NCBI GenBank assembly: GCA_030527885.1
Contig: JAUMZY010000001.1
Location: forward strand, 1 to 64,000
Source: Corynebacterium sp.
GTDB lineage: Bacteria; Actinomycetota; Actinomycetes; Mycobacteriales; Mycobacteriaceae
Reading direction: 5' to 3'
Length of the DNA stretch: 64,000 nucleotides
Below the pieces are notes generated by a model. It was not told the DNA's origin, did not search any database, and worked only from the letters and a program-made list of their open reading frames with translations. Of this stretch, positions 44,664 through 53,350 are shown in pieces. A program made the position numbers and the translations under genes. Within the stretch, counting starts at the first letter, position 1. Each line of letters begins with the position of its first letter.

Positions 44664-46226
44664 TTAGCGGGATTTCGCTGGATTTTCCTCCCGAGTGGCG
44701 GGGGGATCGGTGGGCTCGGCTGGGTTGGCGGTGCGGTCGTCATCCGCAGGACCGGCCTCAGCTTCGCGTGGCTCCTCGCTAGGCGCCTCAGAGGCCGCAG
44801 CAGCCGCTGGGGCCGCAGCCTCAGTGGTTTCTTCGGCGATGGGGGCAATGGGGCTGTCAGCGGTCGGCTCGATGGGGGTTTCCCGGACCACGATCTGTTC
44901 TTCATCGCCGAGGCCTTCAGGTGCGTCCTCTGTCGCGGTGTCTGCAGGTTCAGGGATGCTGCGCAGTGCTGGGCCGGCCTGGTCGTTGGTGGCGGCTTCG
45001 GCGGGTGCCTCAGCCGCGCCACCGATGCCGAAGAACTTGTCTAGGCCTTGCACGTTGAACTGGGTGGCTGCGTATCGGTTGTTGGTGGCGGTGTTCCATT
45101 GGGAGGCCACAATGTTCATGTTGGCGATGGTGGAGCCGGGCGCGATGTATCCGCCGTATAGTTGGGTGAAGTTGTTGGCGGTTTGTTCGGCGCGCCAACC
45201 GCCTTTGCCTGCGACTACCACGTGGGCGGGTTTGATGCTGTTCCAGTCGGCGTCGATGCGGTCGGCGATGCGGATTTCGATGGAGGCGGTTTCGGCGTTG
45301 AACATGGAGAGTACCCAGTGGTTGTCGATGAACCGTAGGGACATTTCACCGGCTTTCATCTTGTCTTTGATGATTGGTGAGAGGGTGCGGCCGCCGTTGG
45401 CTTCCCAGTTGCCGTTGACGTAGTGTTCCCAGGCGCCGCGGTCGGTGATTTGTTCGGGTTTGAAGCGGCTGAGGTAGACGCCGTCGTTTCGTTTGAAGCG
45501 GCTGGACATGACGTAGATGTAACCGTCGTCGCCGTGTTCCCAGGTGATGAGGTCGCCGAAGCCTTTCATGAAGTTTTTGTCGGTGGTGGCGATTGATTCC
45601 CAGGTTTGGCCGTGGTCGGTGGATTGCCAGATTTCGGTGCCGAGGACATTGCCGATGCCTTCGTTCCACATGCCTTGCATGTAGAGGGTGCCGTCGATGT
45701 TGATCACGTCTGAGGGGATCATGGTGAGGTTGTTGTCATTGTGCTCGTAATCGATTAGTTGTTCGATTCGGTCACCTTTGTTGAGGGGCCGGCGGATTTT
45801 GATTTGGCCTCCGTCGTCGTAGGCGGCGATGGCGCCGACGGGGCTCATCCAATCGCCCTCGCCAAAGCGTTCACCGCTGAAGGAGTCGCCGAAGATGATG
45901 GCGAACTCGTCGGAGTCGAGCGGAACCATGATGCCGAGGTCGCCGGCCATGGCTCCGATGTCGTCGGAGATGCCGCGGCCGAGCATGTCCCGCATTTTTT
46001 GGGTGACGATACTGGGGCTTACTTCCAGAATGAGTGGCACAATCCGGCTGTGTCCAATCAGTTTCATGAACCTATTCCATAAGTCCATGAGCAGTGAGCC
46101 GCTAGATCCGAGGCTGCTCACCGAGAAAATGTCAGAGGAGTTTTGCGCAGAAGCTGCTGGTACTGCAATATTGCTGGTAGAAATGGCTACCGTGAGGGCT
46201 AGTGCGTAGACGCGTTTTTTGGGCAT
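44664..46226 (-). CDS. Secreted DUF4185 domain protein
   Basis: 520 residues. A Sec signal peptide (MPKKRVYALALTVAISTSNI, cleavage near ASAQ) is followed by a DUF4185 domain over about residues 90-410, a five-bladed sialidase-like fold (EFAIIFGDSFSGERFG; GTEIWQSTDHGQTWES; GYIYVMSSRFKRNDGVYL). The last 110 residues are an Ala/Glu/Pro-rich low-complexity tail, perhaps a cell-wall spanning or disordered linker; no LPXTG is present. A carbohydrate-active role is plausible but unproven. It lies downstream of rshA on the same strand and is bordered by repeat cluster C. Confidence 0.82.
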   Translation of the reverse strand: MPKKRVYALALTVAISTSNIAVPAASAQNSSDIFSVSSLGSSGSLLMDLWNRFMKLIGHSRIVPLILEVSPSIVTQKMRDMLGRGISDDIGAMAGDLGIMVPLDSDEFAIIFGDSFSGERFGEGDWMSPVGAIAAYDDGGQIKIRRPLNKGDRIEQLIDYEHNDNNLTMIPSDVINIDGTLYMQGMWNEGIGNVLGTEIWQSTDHGQTWESIATTDKNFMKGFGDLITWEHGDDGYIYVMSSRFKRNDGVYLSRFKPEQITDRGAWEHYVNGNWEANGGRTLSPIIKDKMKAGEMSLRFIDNHWVLSMFNAETASIEIRIADRIDADWNSIKPAHVVVAGKGGWRAEQTANNFTQLYGGYIAPGSTIANMNIVASQWNTATNNRYAATQFNVQGLDKFFGIGGAAEAPAEAATNDQAGPALRSIPEPADTATEDAPEGLGDEEQIVVRETPIEPTADSPIAPIAEETTEAAAPAAAAASEAPSEEPREAEAGPADDDRTANPAEPTDPPATREENPAKSR

Positions 46227-46266
46227 GCGGTTTAGGCTAGCAAAACTTACCCATTTTTATTAGTAC

Positions 46267-46560
46267 CTATTGATCTTTGGCACTTCCCGCATCCTCCAGG
46301 GAGAGTTCACCGCAGATTTTCTCCCGCAATGATTGCGGCGCATTGCTGCACGAACACCGATGTAGAACTTCTCGTAAGGCAGTTTCCGCTTCTACTATTT
46401 CTGCACAAGAAGGACAGCCCTTCAAGTGGGCTTCGAGCCTGCGGCAATCTTCGTCAGTGAGCTCCCTATCCACCAATTCATAAAGAAATACATGCAGATC
46501 ATGACAACCGCATTCGCCAGAGAGTTGCGGACGGGAGTCTGCCCATTGTGATTCATGCAT
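46267..46560 (-). CDS. rshA: Anti-sigma factor RshA (ZAS family)
   Basis: 97 residues. The zinc anti-sigma motif reads HLKGCPSC (HxxxCxxC), with an upstream His/Cys (GCHDLHVFLYELVDRELTD) and a CSC pair after it. Reduced, it holds SigH; disulfide stress or heat releases it. It starts 2 bases after the sigH stop, the usual sigH-rshA operon. Confidence 0.92.
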   Translation of the reverse strand: MHESQWADSRPQLSGECGCHDLHVFLYELVDRELTDEDCRRLEAHLKGCPSCAEIVEAETALREVLHRCSCSNAPQSLREKICGELSLEDAGSAKDQ

Positions 46561-46562
46561 GA

Positions 46563-47180
46563 TTACTTGCTTGGCCTTCCTGCTTGCTTGGTTGCTTGCT
46601 TTTCGACGGCATCCGTACCAATGCCGTATTCATGTGCTACATCCTTTAACACTTCCCGCAGTTGTTTTCTTCCCCGGTGCAAGCGACTCATGACCGTTCC
46701 CACAGGTGTGCCCATGATTTCCGCAATTTCCTTGTACGACAACCCCTCCACATCGGCATAGTAAACCACCATGCGATAATCCTCCGCCAAATCATTCATG
46801 GCATTAGAAATCTTCTGATCCGGAATATTCTTCAGCGCCGCAACCTCTGTCGACTCCAACCCCACCGCCATATGCGTCGAAGAATCCAACAGCTGATAAT
46901 CGGTCACCTCTTCCGCCGAAGACTGCGCTGGCTGCCGCTGCTTCTTCCGATAGGAATTGATATACGCATTGGTCATGATGCGGTACAACCAAGCCTTCAG
47001 GTTGGTTCCCTGCGTGAAAGACCCAAAGGCCTGAAAAGCCTTAATGTAGGTTTCTTGCACCAGATCTTCCGCATCCGCCGGGTTGCGGGTCATGCGTAAC
47101 GCACCACCATAGAGCTGGTCAATGAGTGGCAGTGCCTCAGCCTCAAAGCGCTTGTGTAATTCCGGTGTAGTTGCAGCCAT
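46563..47180 (-). CDS. sigH: ECF sigma factor SigH
   Basis: 205 residues. Region 2 ([20 protein letters not shown]) and region 4 ([20 protein letters not shown], then RLHRGRKQL) are intact. It controls the thiol-oxidative and heat response (thioredoxin, Clp, mycothiol genes) with RshA as its partner. It is divergent from the ybaK-like gene, with about 77 bases between them. SigH normally autoregulates through a GGAA..GTT promoter, but I could not see a convincing copy in that short gap. Confidence 0.93.
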   Translation of the reverse strand: MAATTPELHKRFEAEALPLIDQLYGGALRMTRNPADAEDLVQETYIKAFQAFGSFTQGTNLKAWLYRIMTNAYINSYRKKQRQPAQSSAEEVTDYQLLDSSTHMAVGLESTEVAALKNIPDQKISNAMNDLAEDYRMVVYYADVEGLSYKEIAEIMGTPVGTVMSRLHRGRKQLREVLKDVAHEYGIGTDAVEKQATKQAGRPSK

Positions 47181-47257
47181 CAGGGATTGGTTCTACCTTC
47201 CTAGTCGTCGAGGTTCTATTTTACTGGCTAATTACCACTGCGCCTATTCTGGAGTTC

Positions 47258-47758
47258 ATGTCCAAGAAAAAACCGCATTCCGCAACCCCCGCCCTCAAGA
47301 TCCTTGAAGACTTAGGAATCCCCCACGACGTACAAACTTTCAAAGCCGGCACAGACCACTTCGGTGACCACGCAGTAGCCAAACTAGGCCTAGACCCAGA
47401 ACAGGTGTTTAAAACCCTGGTCATCGACCTGAGTGCCGGCAAAGGGCCAAAACGCCAGCTGGCGGTATGCTGCCTGCCGGTGGCTTACCACCTGTCCCTG
47501 AAAAAAGCGGCCGCCGCACACGGCGTCGCCAAAGCAATAATGGCAGACCAACACGACGCCGAAAAATCCTCCGGCTACATTCCCGGCGGCATTTCACCAA
47601 TAGGCCAAAAACATAAACTACCGACCATCATTGACGAATCCGCCCAACTATGGGACACCATCTTTGTCTCCGGCGGCCGCCGCGGCCTCGACATCGAAAT
47701 CAAACCAGCAGATTTGGCACAAGTCACGGAGGCAAAATTCGCAGATATGCTGGGATAA
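47258..47758 (+). CDS. ybaK: YbaK-type Cys-tRNA(Pro) deacylase
   Basis: 166 residues from the ATG at 47258, with CTGGAG upstream. The longer frame from 47171 overlaps the sigH start and lacks family sequence. Family features are present: KILEDLGIPHDVQTF, VAKLGLDPEQVFKTLV, GYIPGGISPIGQKHKLPTII and SGGRRGLDIEI. It hydrolyses mischarged Cys-tRNA(Pro). It is divergent from sigH and corresponds to the Rv3224A/B position. Confidence 0.92.
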   Translation: MSKKKPHSATPALKILEDLGIPHDVQTFKAGTDHFGDHAVAKLGLDPEQVFKTLVIDLSAGKGPKRQLAVCCLPVAYHLSLKKAAAAHGVAKAIMADQHDAEKSSGYIPGGISPIGQKHKLPTIIDESAQLWDTIFVSGGRRGLDIEIKPADLAQVTEAKFADMLG

Positions 47759-47801
47759 TAGGGTATTTACAGGTGGATTTTAATCAAGTATTTATTAAAG
47801 C

Positions 47802-48749
47802 ATGATCGCCCTCACCCCACCCACCCACGACGACATTTGGTACGACCAACACACCCAACTAACCAAAAACCAATGGATCCACTCAGACACCTATGACCAG
47901 CAGCATTACTTCCAAAAACTCCAACTCCACATCAAAGCGCTCGGCTCCAGCACCCGAACCGCCATCATCTGCGGCCTAGCCGCCGCAACCATCCTCGGCA
48001 TTCCCGTACTCAACCTCAACTGCCGCACCACCGTTGACCTCACATTACCCGGCAACAAGCAACCCCCATCGCGCGACCAATGGCCGCCCATCGCAAACTA
48101 TCGATGCTCAACCTTATCCAATTCCGACTGGTCCACAATCAACTGCCTGCGCACCACCACACCTGAACGCACCTTCGTCGACATCTGCGTGCTCAACGGT
48201 GAACTAGAAGCCCTCGCCTTCATCGAGGCAGCCCTCAACATGGGCTACCAAAAGGAACAATTCCTCTGGTATTTGGATCAACGTCGCTGTGAATGGGGCA
48301 CCACCAAAGCCCGCAAAGTCCTAGAGCGCGCCCGCTACGGCATTGATTCTGTCTGGGAAACTTTCGCCCACCACTTGGTGACAAGAGCCTACCCCAAAGA
48401 AACCATAGCCGCCCAAGCCCAAATCCCCATCCAAAAACCCAACGACTTCTTCACCAAAAGCCGCGTTGACCTCCTTCTTTTCGACTGGCTCGTCATCGAA
48501 ATCGACGGCCGCCAAAAATACCACGGCACCACCACCAACGATGCCACCATACTCCTTGCCGAACGCCTCCGCGAGGTAAGCATCCTGAACCACGGCTACC
48601 AAATCCTCCAATTCCACCCCTGGGAACTACAATCCAAACTCCTCCCCACCATCGAACGTGTTCGACGCCAAAACCCCAAACGTATCAGCCCTGCTAAACA
48701 CACAATCCCCGACCTAAGCGAACCACCCAGCTGGTACGCCTACCGGTAA
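47802..48749 (+). CDS. DUF559-like nuclease-fold protein (AbiEi-related architecture)
   Basis: 315 residues. The first 180 residues resemble the actinobacterial AbiEi-like antitoxin-domain region (GLAAATILGIPVLNL; TTPERTFVDICVLNG). The last 100 residues are a VSR/DUF559 PD-(D/E)XK fold (VDLLLFDWLVIEIDGRQKYH; NHGYQILQFHPWELQ), with D, E-I-D and K positions that could be catalytic. Base composition is A/C-rich compared with its neighbours. It is isolated between ybaK and repeat cluster D, an accessory position. It could be an orphan defence or repair protein; no toxin partner is visible. Confidence 0.65.
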   Translation: MIALTPPTHDDIWYDQHTQLTKNQWIHSDTYDQQHYFQKLQLHIKALGSSTRTAIICGLAAATILGIPVLNLNCRTTVDLTLPGNKQPPSRDQWPPIANYRCSTLSNSDWSTINCLRTTTPERTFVDICVLNGELEALAFIEAALNMGYQKEQFLWYLDQRRCEWGTTKARKVLERARYGIDSVWETFAHHLVTRAYPKETIAAQAQIPIQKPNDFFTKSRVDLLLFDWLVIEIDGRQKYHGTTTNDATILLAERLREVSILNHGYQILQFHPWELQSKLLPTIERVRRQNPKRISPAKHTIPDLSEPPSWYAYR

Positions 48750-48856
48750 AGTTCAGGGCGGTCCTGCCCTGATTGGCGGCTGGGGCTGGGGCTGGTGGCC
48801 CAAGGCTGTCCTTTTTCTTTCCCTGAATCGAAACAGACCCCTCAGCAAACCACCCA

Positions 48857-48886
48857 CCTGCGGAAGCCTGCGCCGTCGACAAGCAA
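48857..48886 (+). repeat. GTCGAC-centred cluster module, cluster D copy
   Basis: CCTGCGGAAGCCTGCGCC then GTCGACAAGCA, upstream of D1. A possible decayed 63-bp element end (CTGAATCGAAA at 48823-48833) lies before it. Confidence 0.75.
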
Positions 48887-48909
48887 ACACCCCATGACAG
48901 CACCCCCGA

Positions 48910-48972
48910 TAAACTCCTATTCCGGCCAAATCCAACCTCCCGCACCTTTTCTGGATCGTAAAAGGGAGCTTA
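48910..48972 (+). repeat. 63-bp intergenic repeat, copy D1
   Basis: Left end TAAACTCCTATTCC (two changes); right arm TGGATCGTAAAAGGG and AGCTTA. Right flank GGGGTTCTGCTGC then GCTTTTCGACG. Confidence 0.9.
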
Positions 48973-49058
48973 GGGGTTCTGCTGCAAGCTTTTCGACGCC
49001 CGACGCCCCAGCACCCCAATGCTCCAGCCCCGCAAAGCCTCTGCTGCCGCACACCTAC

Positions 49059-49121
49059 TAAGCTCCCATTCCCACGGGTCGAACCATTTTCAACCACACC
49101 TGGATCGTAAAAGGGAGCTTA
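49059..49121 (+). repeat. 63-bp intergenic repeat, copy D2
   Basis: Perfect ends, with the TGGATCGTAAAAGGG arm. Confidence 0.92.
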
Positions 49122-49173
49122 TCAATCCTGCTGCACCCGCATCCCTCCTACCCCAGCCAAGCCACGCATTCGA

Positions 49174-49236
49174 TAAGCTCCCATTCCCGGGAAATGGGCC
49201 ACATTCAAAGCCCGCCAGGGTGGGAAAGGGAGCTTA
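49174..49236 (+). repeat. 63-bp intergenic repeat, copy D3
   Basis: Perfect ends. Inner arms ATTCCC / GGGAAA. Right flank GAACACCCGCAG. Confidence 0.92.
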
Positions 49237-49333
49237 GAACACCCGCAGTCTCAACCACTGAACGCCTAGATCCAGAAAACCCCAAGGCCGCAAACCCCCG
49301 CATGCAGCCGAAAAGCCCACTTTTACCTTTATT

Positions 49334-50647
49334 ATGGTTCACATGACAGAAAATCACAGCCCCTTTCAATACTGGAACGCACCTCTTGCCACCGAACCCA
49401 TCACAGCAACTGTGCAAGTGCCGGGTTCTAAATCCATCACGAACCGGGCGTTGATTTTAGCCGCCATTGCCGAAAACCCTTCCACCATCACCAGCGCCCT
49501 GTGGTCCCGGGATACGCAACTCATGGTGCAGGCCCTCAAGCGCATCGGCGTGGATGTGCAGGTGGAACCTGATTCGGAGAATCCCGCCAATGTGACGGTC
49601 TTCGTCGAACCAACCAGGTTCACCGGCGGCATGGTGGATTGCGGACTGGCGGGAACTGTCATGCGGTTTGTGCCGCCGTTGGCGGCGTTGGCGGACGGCG
49701 TTGTGTTTTTCGATGGTGACGCGCATGCCCGGAATCGCCCCATGAAGGGGATTCTGGATGGGTTGCGCAGCCTGGGCATAGCGGTCAAGGGGGATGCCCT
49801 GCCATTTGAGGTGTCCAGTGATGGGGCGCCGGTCGGGGGCACGGTGGAGATCGACGCCTCGGCCTCCTCGCAGTTCGTGTCGGGTTTGTTGTTGGCGGCG
49901 CCGCGGTTTGCCGAGGGGTTGACAGTCAAACATGTGGGCGAAAATTTGCCCAGTTTGCCACACATTGAAATGACCGTTGATATGTTGCGGCAGGCCGGCG
50001 CGAGTGTGGATACCACGGTGGAAAACCAGTGGTCAGTGGCATCGGGGCCGATTCGGGGCGGCGTGGTGCGGGTGGAGCCGGATCTATCCAACGCCACCCC
50101 GTTTTTGGCGGCGGCAGCGGTGACCAGTGGCACGGTGACCGTGCCGCATTGGCCGGCGCCAACGAATCAGCCAGGTGATGCGATTCAGGGCATTCTTAAG
50201 CAGATGGGCTGCACTGTTAGCGATGGCCTGACTGTCACGGGTCCGCCCGCCGGCAAACTCCGCGGCATCGAACTTGATATGTCCGCAATTGGGGAGCTTA
50301 CGCCCACCGTTGCGGCCCTGGCTGCGTTGGCGAATTCGCCGTCGCGGTTGACTGGCATCGCACATTTGCACGGCCACGAAACAGACCGTCTTAAGGCTCT
50401 GACCACCGAAATTAACAAGGTTGGTGGCAAATGCACTGAGCTTTTCGACGGCCTAGCCATCGAACCATCCACCGAATTGCATGGGGCACAGTGGTCCAGT
50501 TATGCTGACCATCGCATGGCCACCGCCGGAGCGATCATTGGCTTGGTCATTCCTGATGTTGCGGTGGAGGATATCGAAACCACAGCAAAAACCCTACCGG
50601 GGTTTGAACGAATGTGGGCGGCAATGCTGCACGAAGAGGAGCTGTAG
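49334..50647 (+). CDS. aroA: 3-phosphoshikimate 1-carboxyvinyltransferase (EPSP synthase)
   Basis: 437 residues; the start is the ATG at 49334, or 49343 (MTENHSPF). Substrate-binding elements are present: [51 protein letters not shown] and the C-terminal [15 protein letters not shown]. It condenses shikimate-3-phosphate with PEP in the shikimate pathway. It is followed by rsgA after a gap of 4 bases, so the two genes are coupled. Confidence 0.95.
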   Translation: MVHMTENHSPFQYWNAPLATEPITATVQVPGSKSITNRALILAAIAENPSTITSALWSRDTQLMVQALKRIGVDVQVEPDSENPANVTVFVEPTRFTGGMVDCGLAGTVMRFVPPLAALADGVVFFDGDAHARNRPMKGILDGLRSLGIAVKGDALPFEVSSDGAPVGGTVEIDASASSQFVSGLLLAAPRFAEGLTVKHVGENLPSLPHIEMTVDMLRQAGASVDTTVENQWSVASGPIRGGVVRVEPDLSNATPFLAAAAVTSGTVTVPHWPAPTNQPGDAIQGILKQMGCTVSDGLTVTGPPAGKLRGIELDMSAIGELTPTVAALAALANSPSRLTGIAHLHGHETDRLKALTTEINKVGGKCTELFDGLAIEPSTELHGAQWSSYADHRMATAGAIIGLVIPDVAVEDIETTAKTLPGFERMWAAMLHEEEL

Positions 50648-50651
50648 CGCA

Positions 50652-51644
50652 GTGGCACGTTCGTGGGATGAATCTGATGTGAAGATCCGCCCGTCCAAGG
50701 GGTCGCGGCCGCGGACCAAGGATCGGCCGAAGCATGCCAATGCGAAGTTTGGGATGGTGGTCACCAAGGATCGGGGCCGGTGGGGCGTGGTGTTGGATGG
50801 TCAGGAACATCCGATCGTGTGCATGCGCGCCCGCGAGATGGGGCGCACACCAGTGGAGGTGGGCGACCGGGTCGGCATTGTGGGAGATACTTCGGGCCGT
50901 AAGGATACGCTGGCGCGGATTGTAAAACTGGCGGAGCGAACCTCTGTATTGCGGCGCACCGCTGACGACACTGATCCTTATGAACGGATCGTGGTGGCCA
51001 ATGCAGAGCAACTGCTGATTGTGTGCGCGGTGGCGGATCCGCCGCCGCGGTTGGGGTTTGTGGAGCGGGCGTTGGTGGCTGCGTTTGTGGGAAATTTGCA
51101 ACCGATCATTTGTTTGACCAAGTCGGATTTGGCAGATCCCACGGAGTTCGCCACTGAGTTCGAAGCCCTGAATGTGCCGGTGGTGGTGTGCGGGATTGAC
51201 GACCCATTGGAGCCAGTTTTAGGCCTTGTTGCTGACCACATCACTGCCCTGGTTGGGCATTCCGGCGTGGGCAAATCCACCCTGGTCAACCGCATCATTC
51301 CGGATGCGCAGCGGGAGATCGGGGAGGTTTCCGGAGTAGGGAAAGGCCGGCATACCTCCACCCAGGCAGTGGCTTTGCGCCTTGAGCCCAATGGGTGGAT
51401 CATTGACACACCAGGGATTCGGTCCTTTGGGTTGGCACATGTGGATGCCGACACTGTTGTAGGTGTGTTCGAAGACCTGGCGGAGGCAGTGGCGGAGTGC
51501 CCCCGGGGATGCACGCATGCTGGGCCGCCAACCGATCCGGAATGTGAGCTGGATTCTTTTGAACCAGACTCCCCCACCGGCCGGCGGGTGGTAGCGGTGC
51601 GGAAACTCTTGGCCGCCCTGCGGACCAATGTGGAGTGGAAATAG
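50652..51644 (+). CDS. rsgA: Ribosome small-subunit GTPase RsgA
   Basis: 330 residues from the GTG at 50652. The longer upstream frame overlaps aroA and is not family-like. An N-terminal OB domain (FGMVVTKDRGRWGVVLDG) is followed by a circularly permuted GTPase, G4 TKSDL before G1 GHSGVGKST and G3 IDTPGIRSFG, and a zinc finger (CPRGCTHAGPPTDPEC). It checks late 30S assembly. It is co-transcribed with aroA. Confidence 0.93.
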   Translation: MARSWDESDVKIRPSKGSRPRTKDRPKHANAKFGMVVTKDRGRWGVVLDGQEHPIVCMRAREMGRTPVEVGDRVGIVGDTSGRKDTLARIVKLAERTSVLRRTADDTDPYERIVVANAEQLLIVCAVADPPPRLGFVERALVAAFVGNLQPIICLTKSDLADPTEFATEFEALNVPVVVCGIDDPLEPVLGLVADHITALVGHSGVGKSTLVNRIIPDAQREIGEVSGVGKGRHTSTQAVALRLEPNGWIIDTPGIRSFGLAHVDADTVVGVFEDLAEAVAECPRGCTHAGPPTDPECELDSFEPDSPTGRRVVAVRKLLAALRTNVEWK

Positions 51645-51687
51645 GTTCCCTGTTTCTGGTGGGCTTGGCGGGGCCTGGCGTACCTTA

Positions 51688-52401
51688 TTACCTTATAATC
51701 GACTTGCCGGAACACGTGAACGTTGCTTGGCCAGTTTCGATTTTTATCATGGATTTCTCCCCGAATGAGCTGGCGATTGCTTTGTCAATGAAGAGCTTGA
51801 CTTGGCTATCTGAGATGTCCACATGCACGTCCACGGATGATGGAATCTTGGGGTTTCCGGCCTTCTCCCCATTGACAGCATTGAAGCGGGATGTGGTGAG
51901 CTCATTATTCTGTATGCCCATTTCTATCACTAGGTGATAGTCGGTGTCATAGTTGTCTGCGTCGGAGAACACCTGAAATTTCACTTCTTGATCTTCCGGC
52001 AGTCGTTCTTTGATGTTGTAGGTCACCAGTTTGCGGTTATCCGCGAGGTCAGCAACGGAACCACTTTCCAACATGAAATTGCCGATGTCAGCGGCATTTT
52101 CGTTAGATTTCTTCACACTGCAGTTGGCTAATTCATGTTGGGTTCCTGGCACAACATCCTCATCAGAAGCACTACTGGTGCTGCTGGTGCTACTAGAGCG
52201 TGCCGACGTCGAGGTGGTCGACTTGGACGAGGTGGCGGAGGTGGTTGATGAGCTTGACGCCGCAACCGACTCCTGGGCAACAGATGAACTTTGCCCTTCT
52301 TGTGTAGCTTGGCTGAGGAGGCTCTGCATGCCACATCCCACCATGAGCGGCATGGTGCACAGAGCCACGAAACCTAAACGTGCGGGGGATAATTTGCGCA
52401 T
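51688..52401 (-). CDS. Putative lipoprotein, tandem paralogue 1
   Basis: About 237 residues from the ATG at 52401 (MRKLSPARLG). The signal peptide has the lipobox LMVGC, followed by a Ser/Thr-rich linker of about 65 residues and a globular domain with KLVTYNIKERLPEDQEVKFQ, which aligns with the next two genes. It ends in TFTCSGKS, with a paired Cys in the linker-proximal part (LANCSVK). I do not recognise the family; it resembles a small lineage-specific surface lipoprotein. The start is preceded by an inverted repeat that overlaps the ribosome site. Confidence 0.72.
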   Translation of the reverse strand: MRKLSPARLGFVALCTMPLMVGCGMQSLLSQATQEGQSSSVAQESVAASSSSTTSATSSKSTTSTSARSSSTSSTSSASDEDVVPGTQHELANCSVKKSNENAADIGNFMLESGSVADLADNRKLVTYNIKERLPEDQEVKFQVFSDADNYDTDYHLVIEMGIQNNELTTSRFNAVNGEKAGNPKIPSSVDVHVDISDSQVKLFIDKAIASSFGEKSMIKIETGQATFTCSGKSIIR

Positions 52402-52470
52402 GAAAATACTCCTGTAGCAGATCAACAATATAACTCCATCCTATTACTAAATCGAGAGTTTGCTACAGGT
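52402..52470 (-). promoter_or_regulatory. Inverted repeat overlapping the ribosome site of lipoprotein 1
   Basis: TGCTACAGG (52461-52469) and CCTGTAGCA (52411-52419) are perfect complements about 41 bases apart. On the minus strand the second arm runs into the AGGAG ribosome site next to the ATG. It could be an operator or an RNA hairpin that hides the site. The same arrangement precedes lipoprotein 2. Confidence 0.6.
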
Positions 52471-52529
52471 TTACCTAATCAAATCCGCCATAAACCCAAT
52501 CATCCGATCAATTGGGTGTAGGCCTATAG

Positions 52530-53207
52530 CTAGGGAGCACAGCTGAAGGTTGTGCCACTAAAGTTAATTTGCAGCGTGGAATTTTCACCAAAGAGGCTAG
52601 CGAGCCGCTCGTCGATAAAAAGCTTGATCTGGTCATCAAAAGCCACTACATCTATCTTTGTTGAGCTCGGAACTTGGGGAACTTCCTGGCCATTGTACCC
52701 ATTGATTTTCGCACTCATGGCCCTATTATTTTGAACCGTTATCGCTACCTCTACATGGGGTTTGGATAAATCCCCCGAAATCGAAAACACCTGAAGCGTC
52801 GCCTCTTGGTCCTCGGGGAACAATTGGTTAACCTTAAAAATCACCAGCTTACGCTTGTCTTCTAGGTCCACCATGGAACCACCGCTTAGCGTGAAATTAC
52901 CAGCGGAACCCGCACCAGGGGCATCAGTCTTCGTTGCTTTGCACTGATTAAAATTATGTTCGCTACCGGGAACAGGTGTCCCTTCGGGCACGTTGCTCGC
53001 GCTGGTGGTGCTGGCAGCACCTGTTTCTGAGGCTTCCGACGTAGAGATACTGCTGGCGGGCGCCGCCGATGAGCTCGACGTGGTGGCTGATCCCGAGACG
53101 CTCTCCCGTGCTGTGAGGTTCACGAGGCTTTGCATGCCGCATCCCACCAAAAGCGGCACGGTACACAGAACTGTAAAACCTAAACGTATGGGGGATAATT
53201 TGCGCAT
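52530..53207 (-). CDS. Putative lipoprotein, tandem paralogue 2
   Basis: About 225 residues from the ATG at 53207 (MRKLSPIRLG). The lipobox is LLVGC. A Ser/Thr/Ala linker is followed by a globular domain paralogous to the previous gene (KLVIFKVNQLFPEDQEATLQ; IKLFIDERLASLFGENST), ending TFSCAP. The shared gene and upstream sequence show that the pair arose by tandem duplication that included the promoter. Confidence 0.72.
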   Translation of the reverse strand: MRKLSPIRLGFTVLCTVPLLVGCGMQSLVNLTARESVSGSATTSSSSAAPASSISTSEASETGAASTTSASNVPEGTPVPGSEHNFNQCKATKTDAPGAGSAGNFTLSGGSMVDLEDKRKLVIFKVNQLFPEDQEATLQVFSISGDLSKPHVEVAITVQNNRAMSAKINGYNGQEVPQVPSSTKIDVVAFDDQIKLFIDERLASLFGENSTLQINFSGTTFSCAP

Positions 53208-53275
53208 GAAACACTCCTGTAGCAGATCAAAAATATAACTCAACCCTATTACCAAATTGGCGCTTTGCTACAGGT
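53208..53275 (-). promoter_or_regulatory. Inverted repeat overlapping the ribosome site of lipoprotein 2
   Basis: CCTGTAGCA at 53216-53224 and TGCTACAGG at 53266-53274, with the same 41-base spacing as in the first copy. The AT-rich interior differs slightly between copies, but the arms are identical. Confidence 0.6.
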
Positions 53276-53350
53276 TCGCCCAATCAAATTCACCATAAAC
53301 CCAATCATCCGACCAATTGGGTGTGGGGCCGGTGGGCGTCGAAAAGCTGC

